A stretch of 10,640 nt of DNA from an uncultured Bacilli bacterium (GCA_947626215.1 CANQRJ010000044.1:1-10640), one strand, 5' to 3'; positions 1 through 7,240 are shown, counted from the first letter of the stretch. A program made the numbers and translations. The notes: generated from the letters alone by a model not told the origin.

Positions 1-339
1 GAAAGTGATAAATTAATATTACATTTAAAATTAATGGGAGCAGAAAGTCACAAAGAAAGAAAACAAATAGGAAGGAAAGATGAAGTACTTATGACAATAG
101 CAGAACATATGGTAGATTTTATGAATGATAGAGAAACAAATGAAATATTTAGCATTGAAAATACTTTAAAACACACCTATACCGATATAGGAAGAGAAGA
201 AGGAGAAGAAATTGGTGAAAAAAACAAACAACTAGAGATAGCACATAGAATGCTTAAAAAATATAAAATAGAAGAAATATCAGAAGTAACGGGTTTATCT
301 ATAGATGTCATCAAAAAATTAAAAGACGAGGAAAAATAA
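1..339 (+). CDS. Rpn-family PD-(D/E)XK nuclease / putative transposase, C-terminal part (5' end outside window)
   Basis: The frame is open from base 1, so this is the 3' end of a longer gene; the Met codon at 34 is internal, not a start. About 112 residues are visible. They show the usual tail of the Rpn (recombination-promoting nuclease) family: a linker with NEIFSIENTLKH, a Gly/Glu/Lys-rich helix (GREEGEEIGEKNKQ), and a short terminal helix-turn-helix-like segment (YKIEEISEVTGLSIDVIKKL). The catalytic PD-(D/E)XK core would lie upstream of the window. Rpn proteins are DNA endonucleases often found as multicopy, phase-variable or decaying accessory genes. The assignment rests on the tail alone, which is recognisable but low in complexity. 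A partial copy of the same region follows directly in the same frame, beyond one stop codon. Confidence 0.6.
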   Translation, partial: ESDKLILHLKLMGAESHKERKQIGRKDEVLMTIAEHMVDFMNDRETNEIFSIENTLKHTYTDIGREEGEEIGEKNKQLEIAHRMLKKYKIEEISEVTGLSIDVIKKLKDEEK

Positions 340-600
340 AATAATATGACAATAGCAGAAGACATGGTAGATTTCATGAATGATAGAGAAACAAATGAAA
401 TATTTAGTATCGAAAATACTTTGAAACATACCTATACGGATATAGGACGAGAAGAAGGAGAAGAAAAAGGAAAGAAAGAGGAAAAATTAGAGATTGCACA
501 AAATTTAATCAAAGAAAATATGACTAATTCATTTATATCTAAAGTCACTGGTTTATCTATAGATATTATCAAAAAATTAAAAGAAGAAAAGATTCAAAAG
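91..600 (+). repeat. Imperfect tandem duplication, two units of about 255 bp
   Basis: Unit 1 starts at 91 and unit 2 at 346. Both begin ATGACAATAGCAGAA and run in parallel with an offset of 255 bp (85 codons, so frame is preserved). Over the first 40 codons, seven codons differ synonymously (such as ttt/ttc, agc/agt, tta/ttg, aga/cga) and one differs in amino acid. Similarity decays towards the 3' end but returns at the terminal GTTTATCTATAGAT motif. This is a partial gene duplication rather than a simple-sequence repeat. Confidence 0.85.
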
Positions 601-606
601 AATTAG
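346..606 (+). CDS. Tandem partial copy of the Rpn-family C-terminal region (86 residues)
   Basis: This reading frame repeats the last ~85 codons of the preceding gene and lacks any catalytic core. Its first 40 residues match the upstream copy except for one His/Asp change. The rest diverges but keeps the terminal segment VTGLSIDIIKKLKEE. It lies in the same frame as the upstream gene, separated by one TAA (337-339) and two further codons. The only Shine-Dalgarno-like sequence, GAGG at 328-331, is 14 nt from the ATG, which is too far to be convincing, so independent translation is doubtful. It may be a pseudogene fragment left by unequal crossing-over, or a truncated regulatory/partner polypeptide. 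Differences between the copies fall mostly at synonymous positions, which argues that the sequence was under protein-level selection for some of its history. Confidence 0.5.
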   Translation: MTIAEDMVDFMNDRETNEIFSIENTLKHTYTDIGREEGEEKGKKEEKLEIAQNLIKENMTNSFISKVTGLSIDIIKKLKEEKIQKN

Positions 607-633
607 AAAACTCTATTTCTTTTTTCTTTTTTT
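605..633 (+). terminator. Weak hairpin with long T-tract at the convergent gene ends
   Basis: AGAAA (605-609) and TTTCT (616-620) can form a 5-bp stem with a 6-nt loop, followed by a 13-nt tract that is all T except one C. The stem is weak, with one G-C pair, but the T-tract is strong. It would end plus-strand transcription of the Rpn-like fragments. It lies inside the last codons of the minus-strand gene 613-1074. Confidence 0.35.
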
Positions 634-1074
634 AAAACCTAATACTAAAACTTTAAAGAGAATCAAAATAATTAAAAAACATGCAATTCCTACATAATAT
701 TTTAAATTAGGAATTTCTTTTTCTTTTACGTTATTAGAATTAATTTCTTTAAATACGGGAGTTTCCTCTTCCATTTTATTAATATAAAAAGTATAAATTT
801 CTTTTTCTCCTAAGTCATTAGTCACTTCTAAGTTTGTAATCATATTTCCTTCCATCACAGATTGAACTTCTTCTACTTTTGAAGTTTCTTCTTCTAATTC
901 ATAAGAAAAAATGGGTTTACTCTCCCCTTCTTTCAATGTAATAGAATAAATGTTATTGCTTGATTCAAATTCTCTTGATAAAGTACCATTTAAAACTTCT
1001 AATTTTTTAATAGAACTTGCAGATACCAAAATAGGAAAAAGAAACAGAATGAAAAAAAAGAAGAATTTTTTCAT
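613..1074 (-). CDS. Small secreted/membrane-anchored protein with cadherin-like beta-sandwich domain
   Basis: 153 residues. Residues 1-20 form a signal sequence (MKKFFFFFILFLFPILVSAS). Residues ~21-100 resemble the bacterial cadherin-like beta-sandwich repeat (Pfam Cadherin-like): L-x-V-x-N-G-x-L-S-x-x-F, then a Y-x-I-x-L strand, then a final strand with YTFYINK. A charged linker follows, then one membrane helix (~127-147) and a basic tail KKRKKK. The predicted topology is an extracytoplasmic domain anchored by a C-terminal stop-transfer helix. An upstream in-frame GTG (1083) was rejected because ATG at 1074 has the Shine-Dalgarno AAGGTG six nt away, and that GTG lies inside the SD itself. 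It follows the multi-HTH gene by 45 nt and is probably the last gene of the lepA operon. The fold is inferred by eye; function unknown. Confidence 0.65.
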   Translation of the reverse strand: MKKFFFFFILFLFPILVSASSIKKLEVLNGTLSREFESSNNIYSITLKEGESKPIFSYELEEETSKVEEVQSVMEGNMITNLEVTNDLGEKEIYTFYINKMEEETPVFKEINSNNVKEKEIPNLKYYVGIACFLIILILFKVLVLGFKKRKKK

Positions 1075-1079
1075 AATAA

Positions 1080-1102
1080 TCACCTTTTTTTTATTTTGGT
1101 GA
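1080..1102 (-). promoter_or_regulatory. Possible hairpin masking the Shine-Dalgarno of the 613-1074 gene
   Basis: On the minus strand TCACC (1098-1102) can pair with GGTGA (1080-1084), which is the Shine-Dalgarno of the downstream membrane-protein gene, leaving a 13-nt A-rich loop. Five perfect base pairs could modestly reduce initiation. This is seen in the sequence only; stability is low and function is inferred. Confidence 0.25.
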
Positions 1103-1119
1103 AAAAAATGAAAACTATT

Positions 1120-2373
1120 CTATCTTTTTAAAGTTTCATTTAAGTATTCTTGTAATTTGTTTAATTCTTCTTTTTGATGGTCATTTGCATAGAAAAGAAG
1201 GGTTTCAAAATCATTTGAAAAAAACTGAGCATATTTTAAAACATAAGAAATGATGATTTCATAGTCACTTGGAAGATATTCTTCTTTCTTTTTTGTTTTC
1301 ATTAAGGTATGATAACTTCGATCATTTAAAATATCTAAATAATACTTTGCATTTTCTTGTTTGGTTTGTAAAGCAAGTAACATACTATAATAAAATCTTC
1401 TTGCTTTTTGTAAATTTTCTTCTGTTGATTCTTCTGTTTCTAAATAATTTAAAGCTTGAAGTTTTTGCTCATCTAAGTGATTCGTAATGGCATATTTTAA
1501 TTCAAATAAATACTTTGTAGGAAACTGAGTTAACTTTGCTATTTGTTCATAAGATAAACGAAAAGTAAGCATTAAGGAAATCCATAAATTCTTTTGTTTT
1601 TCAATACGCGCTAATTCGTCTTTTACTTTATTTCCTATAATTTGATATTGATTTTTGTAATCTTCTTTGATTTGTTTTAAGTTTTCGAAACGATGACTTC
1701 GAATTTTTTCTATGGCATCTTTTCCAATTATTTTTTCGGATATTTCTCGATCAATCGTGCCTAGCAAAATTCCACGAACATCATAAACTTCTAATTGGTA
1801 TTTTTTTGCTAAAAACTGATCGGTTACATTTCCGTTATAAGAAAGATACTCTTGTAAAAGGGAAGAAATTTTTTGAAAACGTCGATATTTTTTTAAAATA
1901 GAAGATCTTGAATATTTTTCAATTTCTACCCCTTCTCTTTCTAATTTTTGAAGTCTTTTTATTACTTCATCCCAATGATTATCCAATGTGTTTGCCTGTT
2001 TTTTCATGATTTGGTTATATAAGTTTTTATCAAAGTAAATGGAATAAGGATTATTTAACACTTTATCAAATTGACTTATGACATCGTTTTCCGTTTTATT
2101 CATTTGAATTCCTACTTCTAAAAAAGTGTAACCCTCCAATACGAGACGCGTCATTTCTTCTACTTCATCATAATCTACAATCGCCTTATTTCTTAAATTT
2201 CTAGCCATAATAATTTGATTATAGACACCCATATTATAATGATTACTAGATGGGTTTGAATAATCGGAAACAAAATTTCGAACGTAAAATTCATCTAAAT
2301 TTAAAATCTCAGCAATTTCGCGATTTTTTAATCCATCTAAGGCTAATTTTTTCATTTTTTCTTCTGTTTTCAT
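1120..2373 (-). CDS. Multi-helix-turn-helix protein of unknown function (417 residues)
   Basis: I do not recognise a named family for the full length. Four segments read as degenerate helix-turn-helix units. They are at residues ~7-34 (LKNREIAEILNLDEFYVRNF), ~73-104 (GYTFLEVGIQMNKTENDVIS), ~171-204 (TDQFLAKKYQLEVYDVRGIL) and ~264-297 (LSYEQIAKLTQFPTKYLFEL). Units 1-3 are followed by a linker reminiscent of SpoIIID-type regulators (D-x-x-L-Y-N-Q-I, then N/H-rich helix). The last ~100 residues are helical and acidic without a clear motif. There is no membrane segment, so it is cytoplasmic and probably binds nucleic acid or polymerase. The strong Shine-Dalgarno AGGAGGT overlaps the hemW stop codon and the ATG lies 10 nt downstream of that stop, so it is translationally coupled to hemW. 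In Bacillus this place is held by hrcA; this protein does not look like HrcA. Function is inferred only from the HTH pattern. Confidence 0.6.
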   Translation of the reverse strand: MKTEEKMKKLALDGLKNREIAEILNLDEFYVRNFVSDYSNPSSNHYNMGVYNQIIMARNLRNKAIVDYDEVEEMTRLVLEGYTFLEVGIQMNKTENDVISQFDKVLNNPYSIYFDKNLYNQIMKKQANTLDNHWDEVIKRLQKLEREGVEIEKYSRSSILKKYRRFQKISSLLQEYLSYNGNVTDQFLAKKYQLEVYDVRGILLGTIDREISEKIIGKDAIEKIRSHRFENLKQIKEDYKNQYQIIGNKVKDELARIEKQKNLWISLMLTFRLSYEQIAKLTQFPTKYLFELKYAITNHLDEQKLQALNYLETEESTEENLQKARRFYYSMLLALQTKQENAKYYLDILNDRSYHTLMKTKKKEEYLPSDYEIIISYVLKYAQFFSNDFETLLFYANDHQKEELNKLQEYLNETLKR

Positions 2374-2383
2374 TCTTGACCTC

Positions 2384-3469
2384 CTATATCATTTTGGCTA
2401 AAATTTCATTCATAATATAAATTTTATCTTCTGGAATGAAAACATAGCCTTTTTTAACTTGTAATTCTTTATTTTTTAATAAAGGTTTTAACGGAAAAGC
2501 TTTTTCAAACGGAATTTGATATTTTTTTTCGAAATCTTCTAAAGAAATTCCTTTTAATTTTCTTAAACCAAGCATCACTTCATTTTCCATTTGATCTTGA
2601 ATAGACAAAATCTCACTTTCCCCTTTTCGATTTCCATTTAAGTATTTTAAAATGTTTTTAGTATTGGTATACCTAACTCCATCCATGTAACCCGAAGAAG
2701 AAAGTCCAAATCCATAATATTCTTCGTTATTCCAATAAGTTAAGTTATGTCGAGATTCTTTTCCTTTTAATGCATAATTTGATACTTCATAATGAATATA
2801 CTTTTTTTTCTTTAAAGTTTTAGATAGATAATCATACATTTCTCGGTCTAGTTCTTCTGAAATAGGATTTATTCGATTTCGCTTTAAAATCGTATGGTCT
2901 TCTATGATTAAACTATAGGTACTTATATGATCAGGTTTCAATTTTAAAAACAATTCTAAATCTTTTTTTAAATCTTTCATTGTTTCTTTAGGAATGGCAT
3001 AAATAAGATCTAAATTGACATTTTGAAATCCATATTGTCTTAATAATTTCATTTTGTTTTTGGCATCTTCAAATGTATGTTCTCTACCTAGTAAAATTTG
3101 ATTTCTTTCGATGAATGATTGAATTCCAATACTTAAACGGTTCACATGATACTTTTTTAAAACTTTTAAAAAATCTTCATTGATATCTTCGATATTACAT
3201 TCAAAAGTAAATTCTAAGGAAGGAGTTGTTTTAAATATTTTTGTTAAATGGAGTAAATACTCTAATTCTTTTAAACTTAAGGAAGAAGGAGTTCCTCCTC
3301 CAATATAAATCGTCGAAATTTCTTCTCCTAAATATGCATCTTCGATTTCTTCTTTTAATTTTATTAAATATTCATGAGACCACTTTGGAAAATAAAACAC
3401 TTTACAAAAATCACAATAAGAACAAATGGTTTTGCAAAAAGGAATATGAATGTATACGGCCTTACTCAT
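2384..3469 (-). CDS. hemW: Radical SAM haem chaperone HemW (coproporphyrinogen III oxidase-like)
   Basis: 361 residues, slightly shorter than the usual ~380. The protein starts MSKAVYIHIPFC and carries the radical SAM cluster motif C-x3-C-x2-C at Cys12, Cys16 and Cys19. A further Cys sits at 22 where Phe-Asn/Ser-type residues are common. Next come the SAM-binding IYIGGGTPS (~54-62), RLSIGIQSF (~115-123), and the C-terminal HemN_C-type domain with E-x-MLGLR. HemW is known to bind haem and deliver it to respiratory proteins; it is not the oxygen-independent coproporphyrinogen oxidase HemN, whose motif is CxxxCxxCxC. It lies 48 nt after lepA, the usual Firmicute arrangement. The SD AGGG sits 7 nt upstream of the ATG. 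Whether the organism makes or only scavenges haem cannot be seen here. Confidence 0.93.
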   Translation of the reverse strand: MSKAVYIHIPFCKTICSYCDFCKVFYFPKWSHEYLIKLKEEIEDAYLGEEISTIYIGGGTPSSLSLKELEYLLHLTKIFKTTPSLEFTFECNIEDINEDFLKVLKKYHVNRLSIGIQSFIERNQILLGREHTFEDAKNKMKLLRQYGFQNVNLDLIYAIPKETMKDLKKDLELFLKLKPDHISTYSLIIEDHTILKRNRINPISEELDREMYDYLSKTLKKKKYIHYEVSNYALKGKESRHNLTYWNNEEYYGFGLSSSGYMDGVRYTNTKNILKYLNGNRKGESEILSIQDQMENEVMLGLRKLKGISLEDFEKKYQIPFEKAFPLKPLLKNKELQVKKGYVFIPEDKIYIMNEILAKMI

Positions 3470-3517
3470 ACTCGTTCCCTTCCTTTTTTTAATTTCAATT
3501 TTCTTTTCATACCACTT

Positions 3518-5311
3518 TTACTCCTCACTTAATATCGATAAAAATGCTTCTTTTGGAACTTCCACATTTCCAATTTGTTTCATTTTCTTTTTTCCTTCTT
3601 TTTGCTTTTCTAATAGTTTTCTTTTCCGTGTCACGTCTCCTCCATAACACTTAGCAAGTACATTTTTACGCATGGCAGGAATCGTTTCTCTTGCAATCAC
3701 TTTACTTCCTATCTGAGCTTGAATCGGTATTTGAAATAATCCTCTAGGGATTAAAGTTCTTAATTTTTCGACTATTTTTTTCCCTCTTTGATAAGCAAAG
3801 TCTTTATGTACAATAATGGATAAGGCATCTACAACTTCACCATTTAATAAAATATTCATTTTAACAAGTTGACTCTCTTTATAACCACATATTTCGTAAT
3901 CTAAAGAGGCATACCCTTTCGTATAACTTTTTAATTTATCAAAAAAATCATAAACAATTTCAGAAAGAGGAATTTCATAATGAATATTCACTCTTGTATC
4001 ATCGATATATTCTAAACTTTTATAAATTCCTCTTTTATTTTGACAAAGATCCATGATAGAACCAATATAAAGAGATGGCACGATGATATTTGTATAAATA
4101 TAAGGTTCTTCAATTTTAGAAATTTTAACACTATCAGGCATTTTATTTGGACTGTCTACTTCGATTGTTTCCCCATTGGTTAACAACACTTTATAAATGA
4201 CACTAGGACTGGTTGTAATAACAGAGAGCCCGAATTCTCTTTCAATTCTTGTCGTGATAATATCCATATGTAATAGGCCTAAAAAACCGACTCGAAATCC
4301 AAAACCTAAGGCATCCGAGTTTTCTGGTTCAATCGATAAAGCTGCATCATTTAATTTTAACTTTTGAAATGCTTCTTTTAAAGCTTCGTATTTATTAGGT
4401 TCAATTGGAAATATTCCCGAATACACCATCGGTTTCATCGGTTGATACCCATGAATCGGTTCTAGGGCTTTTTCATTTTGTAAAGTAATCGTATCTCCTA
4501 CTTGGACAGTAGAAATGTCTTTAATCGCCGCGGCAAAGTAACCGACCTCGCCACTTTTTAAAGAATCTTTTTTACATTCTTTTGGAGTATGAACAAATAA
4601 CTCTGTCACTTCATAAGAAGACTTTGAACCCATCATATAAATGATATCTTTCTTTTTTAAGATCCCTTCTTCCACTTTAATTAAGCCAACGACTCCTTTA
4701 TAAGAATCAAAATAGGAATCAAATATTAAAGCTTTTAGGGGTTTGTCATCCATTTTTTTAGGACAAGGGATTCTTTCTACAATCGCATCTAGTAGTTCTT
4801 TTACTCCTTCTCCAGTTTTTCCACTGCAAAGAAGAATTTCTTCTTCTTTAAAACCTAAAACTTTTTTTAACTCTTCTTTCACTTTAGGTACGAGAGCATT
4901 CGGTAAATCAATTTTATTAATGACGGGGATAATGGTTAGATCATTACTCATTGCTAAATATAAATTGGCAAGGGTTTGAGCTTCTATTCCTTGGGTAGCA
5001 TCCACGATTAAAAGAGCCCCTTCACAAGCGGCTAAACTACGGCTCACTTCATATGAAAAATCGACATGGCCTGGTGTATCAATCAAATTTAATAAAAATT
5101 CTTCATTTTGATACGTATAATTTAAACTCACGGCATTTAATTTAATGGTAATTCCTCTTTCTCTTTCTAAATCCATACTATCTAATACTTGGTCTACCAT
5201 TTCTCTTTCTGAAACAGCACCTGTTATTTCTAAAATACGGTCAGCAAGAGTACTTTTTCCATGATCGATATGAGCAATAATAGAAAAATTTCTAATGTTT
5301 TTCGAATCCAT
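3518..5311 (-). CDS. lepA: Elongation factor 4 (LepA), ribosome-associated GTPase
   Basis: 597 residues, full length for the family. The G motifs are intact: G1 AHIDHGKST (~13-21), G2 RGIT (~52-55), G3 DTPGH (~78-82) with the catalytic His81, and G4 NKID (~132-135). The LepA-specific C-terminal domain is complete with YGGDVTRKRKLLEKQKEGKK near 556-575. LepA acts on the 70S ribosome (back-translocation or initiation/biogenesis roles have been proposed). I chose the ATG at 5311 (MDSKNIRNFS) over an in-frame TTG at 5347. The family starts this way, an AGGTGAG Shine-Dalgarno sits six nt upstream, and the longer form would overlap the predicted -10 box. It heads a lepA-hemW-HTH-membrane protein unit with its own promoter. 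Confidence 0.97.
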   Translation of the reverse strand: MDSKNIRNFSIIAHIDHGKSTLADRILEITGAVSEREMVDQVLDSMDLERERGITIKLNAVSLNYTYQNEEFLLNLIDTPGHVDFSYEVSRSLAACEGALLIVDATQGIEAQTLANLYLAMSNDLTIIPVINKIDLPNALVPKVKEELKKVLGFKEEEILLCSGKTGEGVKELLDAIVERIPCPKKMDDKPLKALIFDSYFDSYKGVVGLIKVEEGILKKKDIIYMMGSKSSYEVTELFVHTPKECKKDSLKSGEVGYFAAAIKDISTVQVGDTITLQNEKALEPIHGYQPMKPMVYSGIFPIEPNKYEALKEAFQKLKLNDAALSIEPENSDALGFGFRVGFLGLLHMDIITTRIEREFGLSVITTSPSVIYKVLLTNGETIEVDSPNKMPDSVKISKIEEPYIYTNIIVPSLYIGSIMDLCQNKRGIYKSLEYIDDTRVNIHYEIPLSEIVYDFFDKLKSYTKGYASLDYEICGYKESQLVKMNILLNGEVVDALSIIVHKDFAYQRGKKIVEKLRTLIPRGLFQIPIQAQIGSKVIARETIPAMRKNVLAKCYGGDVTRKRKLLEKQKEGKKKMKQIGNVEVPKEAFLSILSEE

Positions 5312-5329
5312 TTGAAACTCACCTATTTC

Positions 5330-5358
5330 ATTATACAAAAAAAACAAATTTTAGTAAA
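5330..5358 (-). promoter_or_regulatory. Sigma-A-type promoter of lepA
   Basis: On the minus strand a -35 box TTTACT (5353-5358, 4/6 of TTGACA) is separated by 17 bp from a perfect -10 box TATAAT (5330-5335). The predicted start near 5323 leaves a leader of only ~12 nt made up almost wholly of the AGGTGAG ribosome binding site. Confidence 0.65.
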
Positions 5359-5491
5359 CTATTTCCAAAAAATCTTATGCAACCGTATAAAAATAATAAT
5401 GTAAAATTTGATATAATTACTTTTTTTATGTCATTCCTTCTCTATAATTTTACTTTATGACCAAATTTCATGCGATTGTCTTAAAAAAATC

Positions 5492-7240
5492 TTATTTTTT
5501 TCGTTCTAATTTAGCCATTGATTTTGGATGATTTTTTGAAATATCTAGGGCACGCGCTAGAATAAGGTCTACTTCTTCTTTCTTTTTCCCTAATAGATAG
5601 GCTACATATTCGGTTGTGTAATATTTTTTTAAAGTATAGACAAAAGCCTCGATTGGTTCAAAAAATTCTAAAAGTCTTTTGGCTTTTTCATTGGATAAAT
5701 ATTCACGAATCCTTTTATATTCTTCCTCTTCTACAGAAACTTTAATACATTTTAATAAATCATTTTCTTTCTTTCTCTGATTTAATAATCCATTTCCGTG
5801 AGTGGTATAACTTTTGCTATAAGCTGATTTTTTGTCTTTTTGATATTCCTCTAAAATGATCTTTAAATTTTCTTCTGCTTGCATTGGATAGTCCATATAA
5901 ATACTAAATGTTCTTACCATTCCAGTATTTCTTAATTTATATAGTGCTTTTGATTCAATTTGTCTTGCTCTTTCTCTCGTAATTCCATACATTTTTCCTA
6001 TTTCTTCTAAAGAATATATACGACCATAAAATTCATTACGTAATAAAAGAATATTTTTCTCTCTTTCATTTAATTTTGCTTTTTTAAATAGTACATTTAT
6101 TCCTTCATTTAAGGAAGAACGCATGGCTTTATCTTCAATGTTTTCTTTTTCGTCTGTTATAAAATCTTCTACGATGCTAGATTCTTCATCATTTATTGGA
6201 AAGTTCGTACTTAGTATATCGTCGTCATATGCTGCTAGATGTAAAACACTTTTTTCACTTTTTCTTAAATACACAGAAAGTTCTTTTAATGTTGGATTTC
6301 TTGATAAAGAGTTTTGTAATTCTTCAATTGCTTTTCGATAATCTTTTAGATCATAATATACTCCTGATGGGAATCGTATGATTCTTCCTTTATTTTCAAT
6401 TCCTCTTTGAATCGCATGTTTAATCCACCATGGCGCATAAGTTGAAAATTTATATCCTTTTTCAATATCAAATTTATCAATGGCTTTCATAAGTCCAATA
6501 TTTCCATCTTGAATAAAATCTAATAATGAATGATCATTTTTTGAATATTTTAAAGCAATACTTACAACAAGTCTTAAATTACATTCTATTAATTTTTTTC
6601 TTGCTTCCTCATCATGATTTCGAATTCGATAAAATAGAGCTTTTTCTTCTTCTCTAGTCAGAATAGGATATCTAGAAATTTCTGAAATGTAACTACGATA
6701 TGAACTTGTATATATTTCTTTGTTTTCTAAGTCTAAATCATTTTTTTCTTCTTCAATATCGTGCAATATACAGTATGCATTTATCATTGATAAAATGGAT
6801 TCACTTTTAAATACTGTTTTTAAAGAACGTCTTTTAATATAATCCATATTTTTTTCGACTACTTGTCTTAGTAATTCATGAAATTTTTCATTTTTATTTA
6901 ATAATGTAATAAATGTATCTATTGTATAAGCATTATTTATTTTTTTTAAAAATTCACTCAACTGATAAAGAAATTCTACATCTTCATTTTCCTTCATATT
7001 TTCATCCATAAAAGATGTTAATATTTGTTCTAAATGTTCGGGATTTTTTAGAATTACTTTCTTTTTTTCTTTTATTTTTCCTTCCATTTTACTTAAGAAA
7101 TTTTCTTCCGTTTTGTTATCCTCATTTTTCATTGTTTCTAATACACTTTTAGCCATTTTTTGATATTCTTTTTCGTCTATTCGCAAATAGTTATATTTAT
7201 TTTCTAGATTTTCTAAAATGTTTTTCATTGATAAATCCAT
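5492..7240 (-). CDS. Unusual sigma70-family factor with long N- and C-terminal extensions
   Basis: 582 residues from the ATG at 7240 (SD AGAGGTGG, six nt away). An in-frame TTG at 7297 lacks an SD and coincides with a -35 box, so it was rejected. Order: an N-terminal ~178 residues, helical and charged, with no recognisable region 1.1. Region 1.2 is at ~179-212 (SEISRYPILTREEE). Region 2 is at ~213-291, with NLRLVVSIA, DFIQDGNIGL and the melting residues in FSTYAPWW. Region 3 is at ~292-376. Region 4 is at ~389-437, with the recognition helix GITRERARQIESKAL. A 145-residue tail (438-582) follows; sigma70 proteins normally end soon after region 4. Its last part (~522-570, YTTEYVAYLLGKKKEEVDLI) looks like a second, degenerate region 4. 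In region 2.4, Lys274, His275 and Gln278 replace the usual Arg, Gln and Thr. It lies downstream of gpr-spoIIP-yqxA-like genes. It may be an alternative (group 2-like) sigma; that it is the primary sigma cannot be excluded from this window. Confidence 0.9.
   Translation of the reverse strand: MDLSMKNILENLENKYNYLRIDEKEYQKMAKSVLETMKNEDNKTEENFLSKMEGKIKEKKKVILKNPEHLEQILTSFMDENMKENEDVEFLYQLSEFLKKINNAYTIDTFITLLNKNEKFHELLRQVVEKNMDYIKRRSLKTVFKSESILSMINAYCILHDIEEEKNDLDLENKEIYTSSYRSYISEISRYPILTREEEKALFYRIRNHDEEARKKLIECNLRLVVSIALKYSKNDHSLLDFIQDGNIGLMKAIDKFDIEKGYKFSTYAPWWIKHAIQRGIENKGRIIRFPSGVYYDLKDYRKAIEELQNSLSRNPTLKELSVYLRKSEKSVLHLAAYDDDILSTNFPINDEESSIVEDFITDEKENIEDKAMRSSLNEGINVLFKKAKLNEREKNILLLRNEFYGRIYSLEEIGKMYGITRERARQIESKALYKLRNTGMVRTFSIYMDYPMQAEENLKIILEEYQKDKKSAYSKSYTTHGNGLLNQRKKENDLLKCIKVSVEEEEYKRIREYLSNEKAKRLLEFFEPIEAFVYTLKKYYTTEYVAYLLGKKKEEVDLILARALDISKNHPKSMAKLERKK

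Noticed and set aside
1269..1487. Plus-strand open frame inside the multi-HTH gene
   Set aside because: Antisense shadow of a minus-strand gene; Leu/Phe-rich composition reflects the reversed Lys/Glu codons.
1120..2373. HrcA heat-shock repressor, expected after hemW
   Set aside because: Only the position fits; the protein has several HTH-like units and lacks the HrcA domain pattern, and no CIRCE-like inverted repeat was seen.
5312..5347. Longer LepA start at TTG 5347
   Set aside because: It would place the -10 box inside the coding region and adds residues not found in the family; ATG 5311 fits both SD and family start.
5367..5495. Repeated ATAAGATTTTTT (minus strand) at 5367-5378 and 5484-5495 in the sigma-lepA gap
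   Set aside because: Twelve low-complexity bases in very AT-rich DNA; chance is sufficient.
5484..5498. A/T-only hairpin at the end of the sigma gene as a terminator
   Set aside because: The stem has no G-C pair and overlaps the stop codon; too weak to call.
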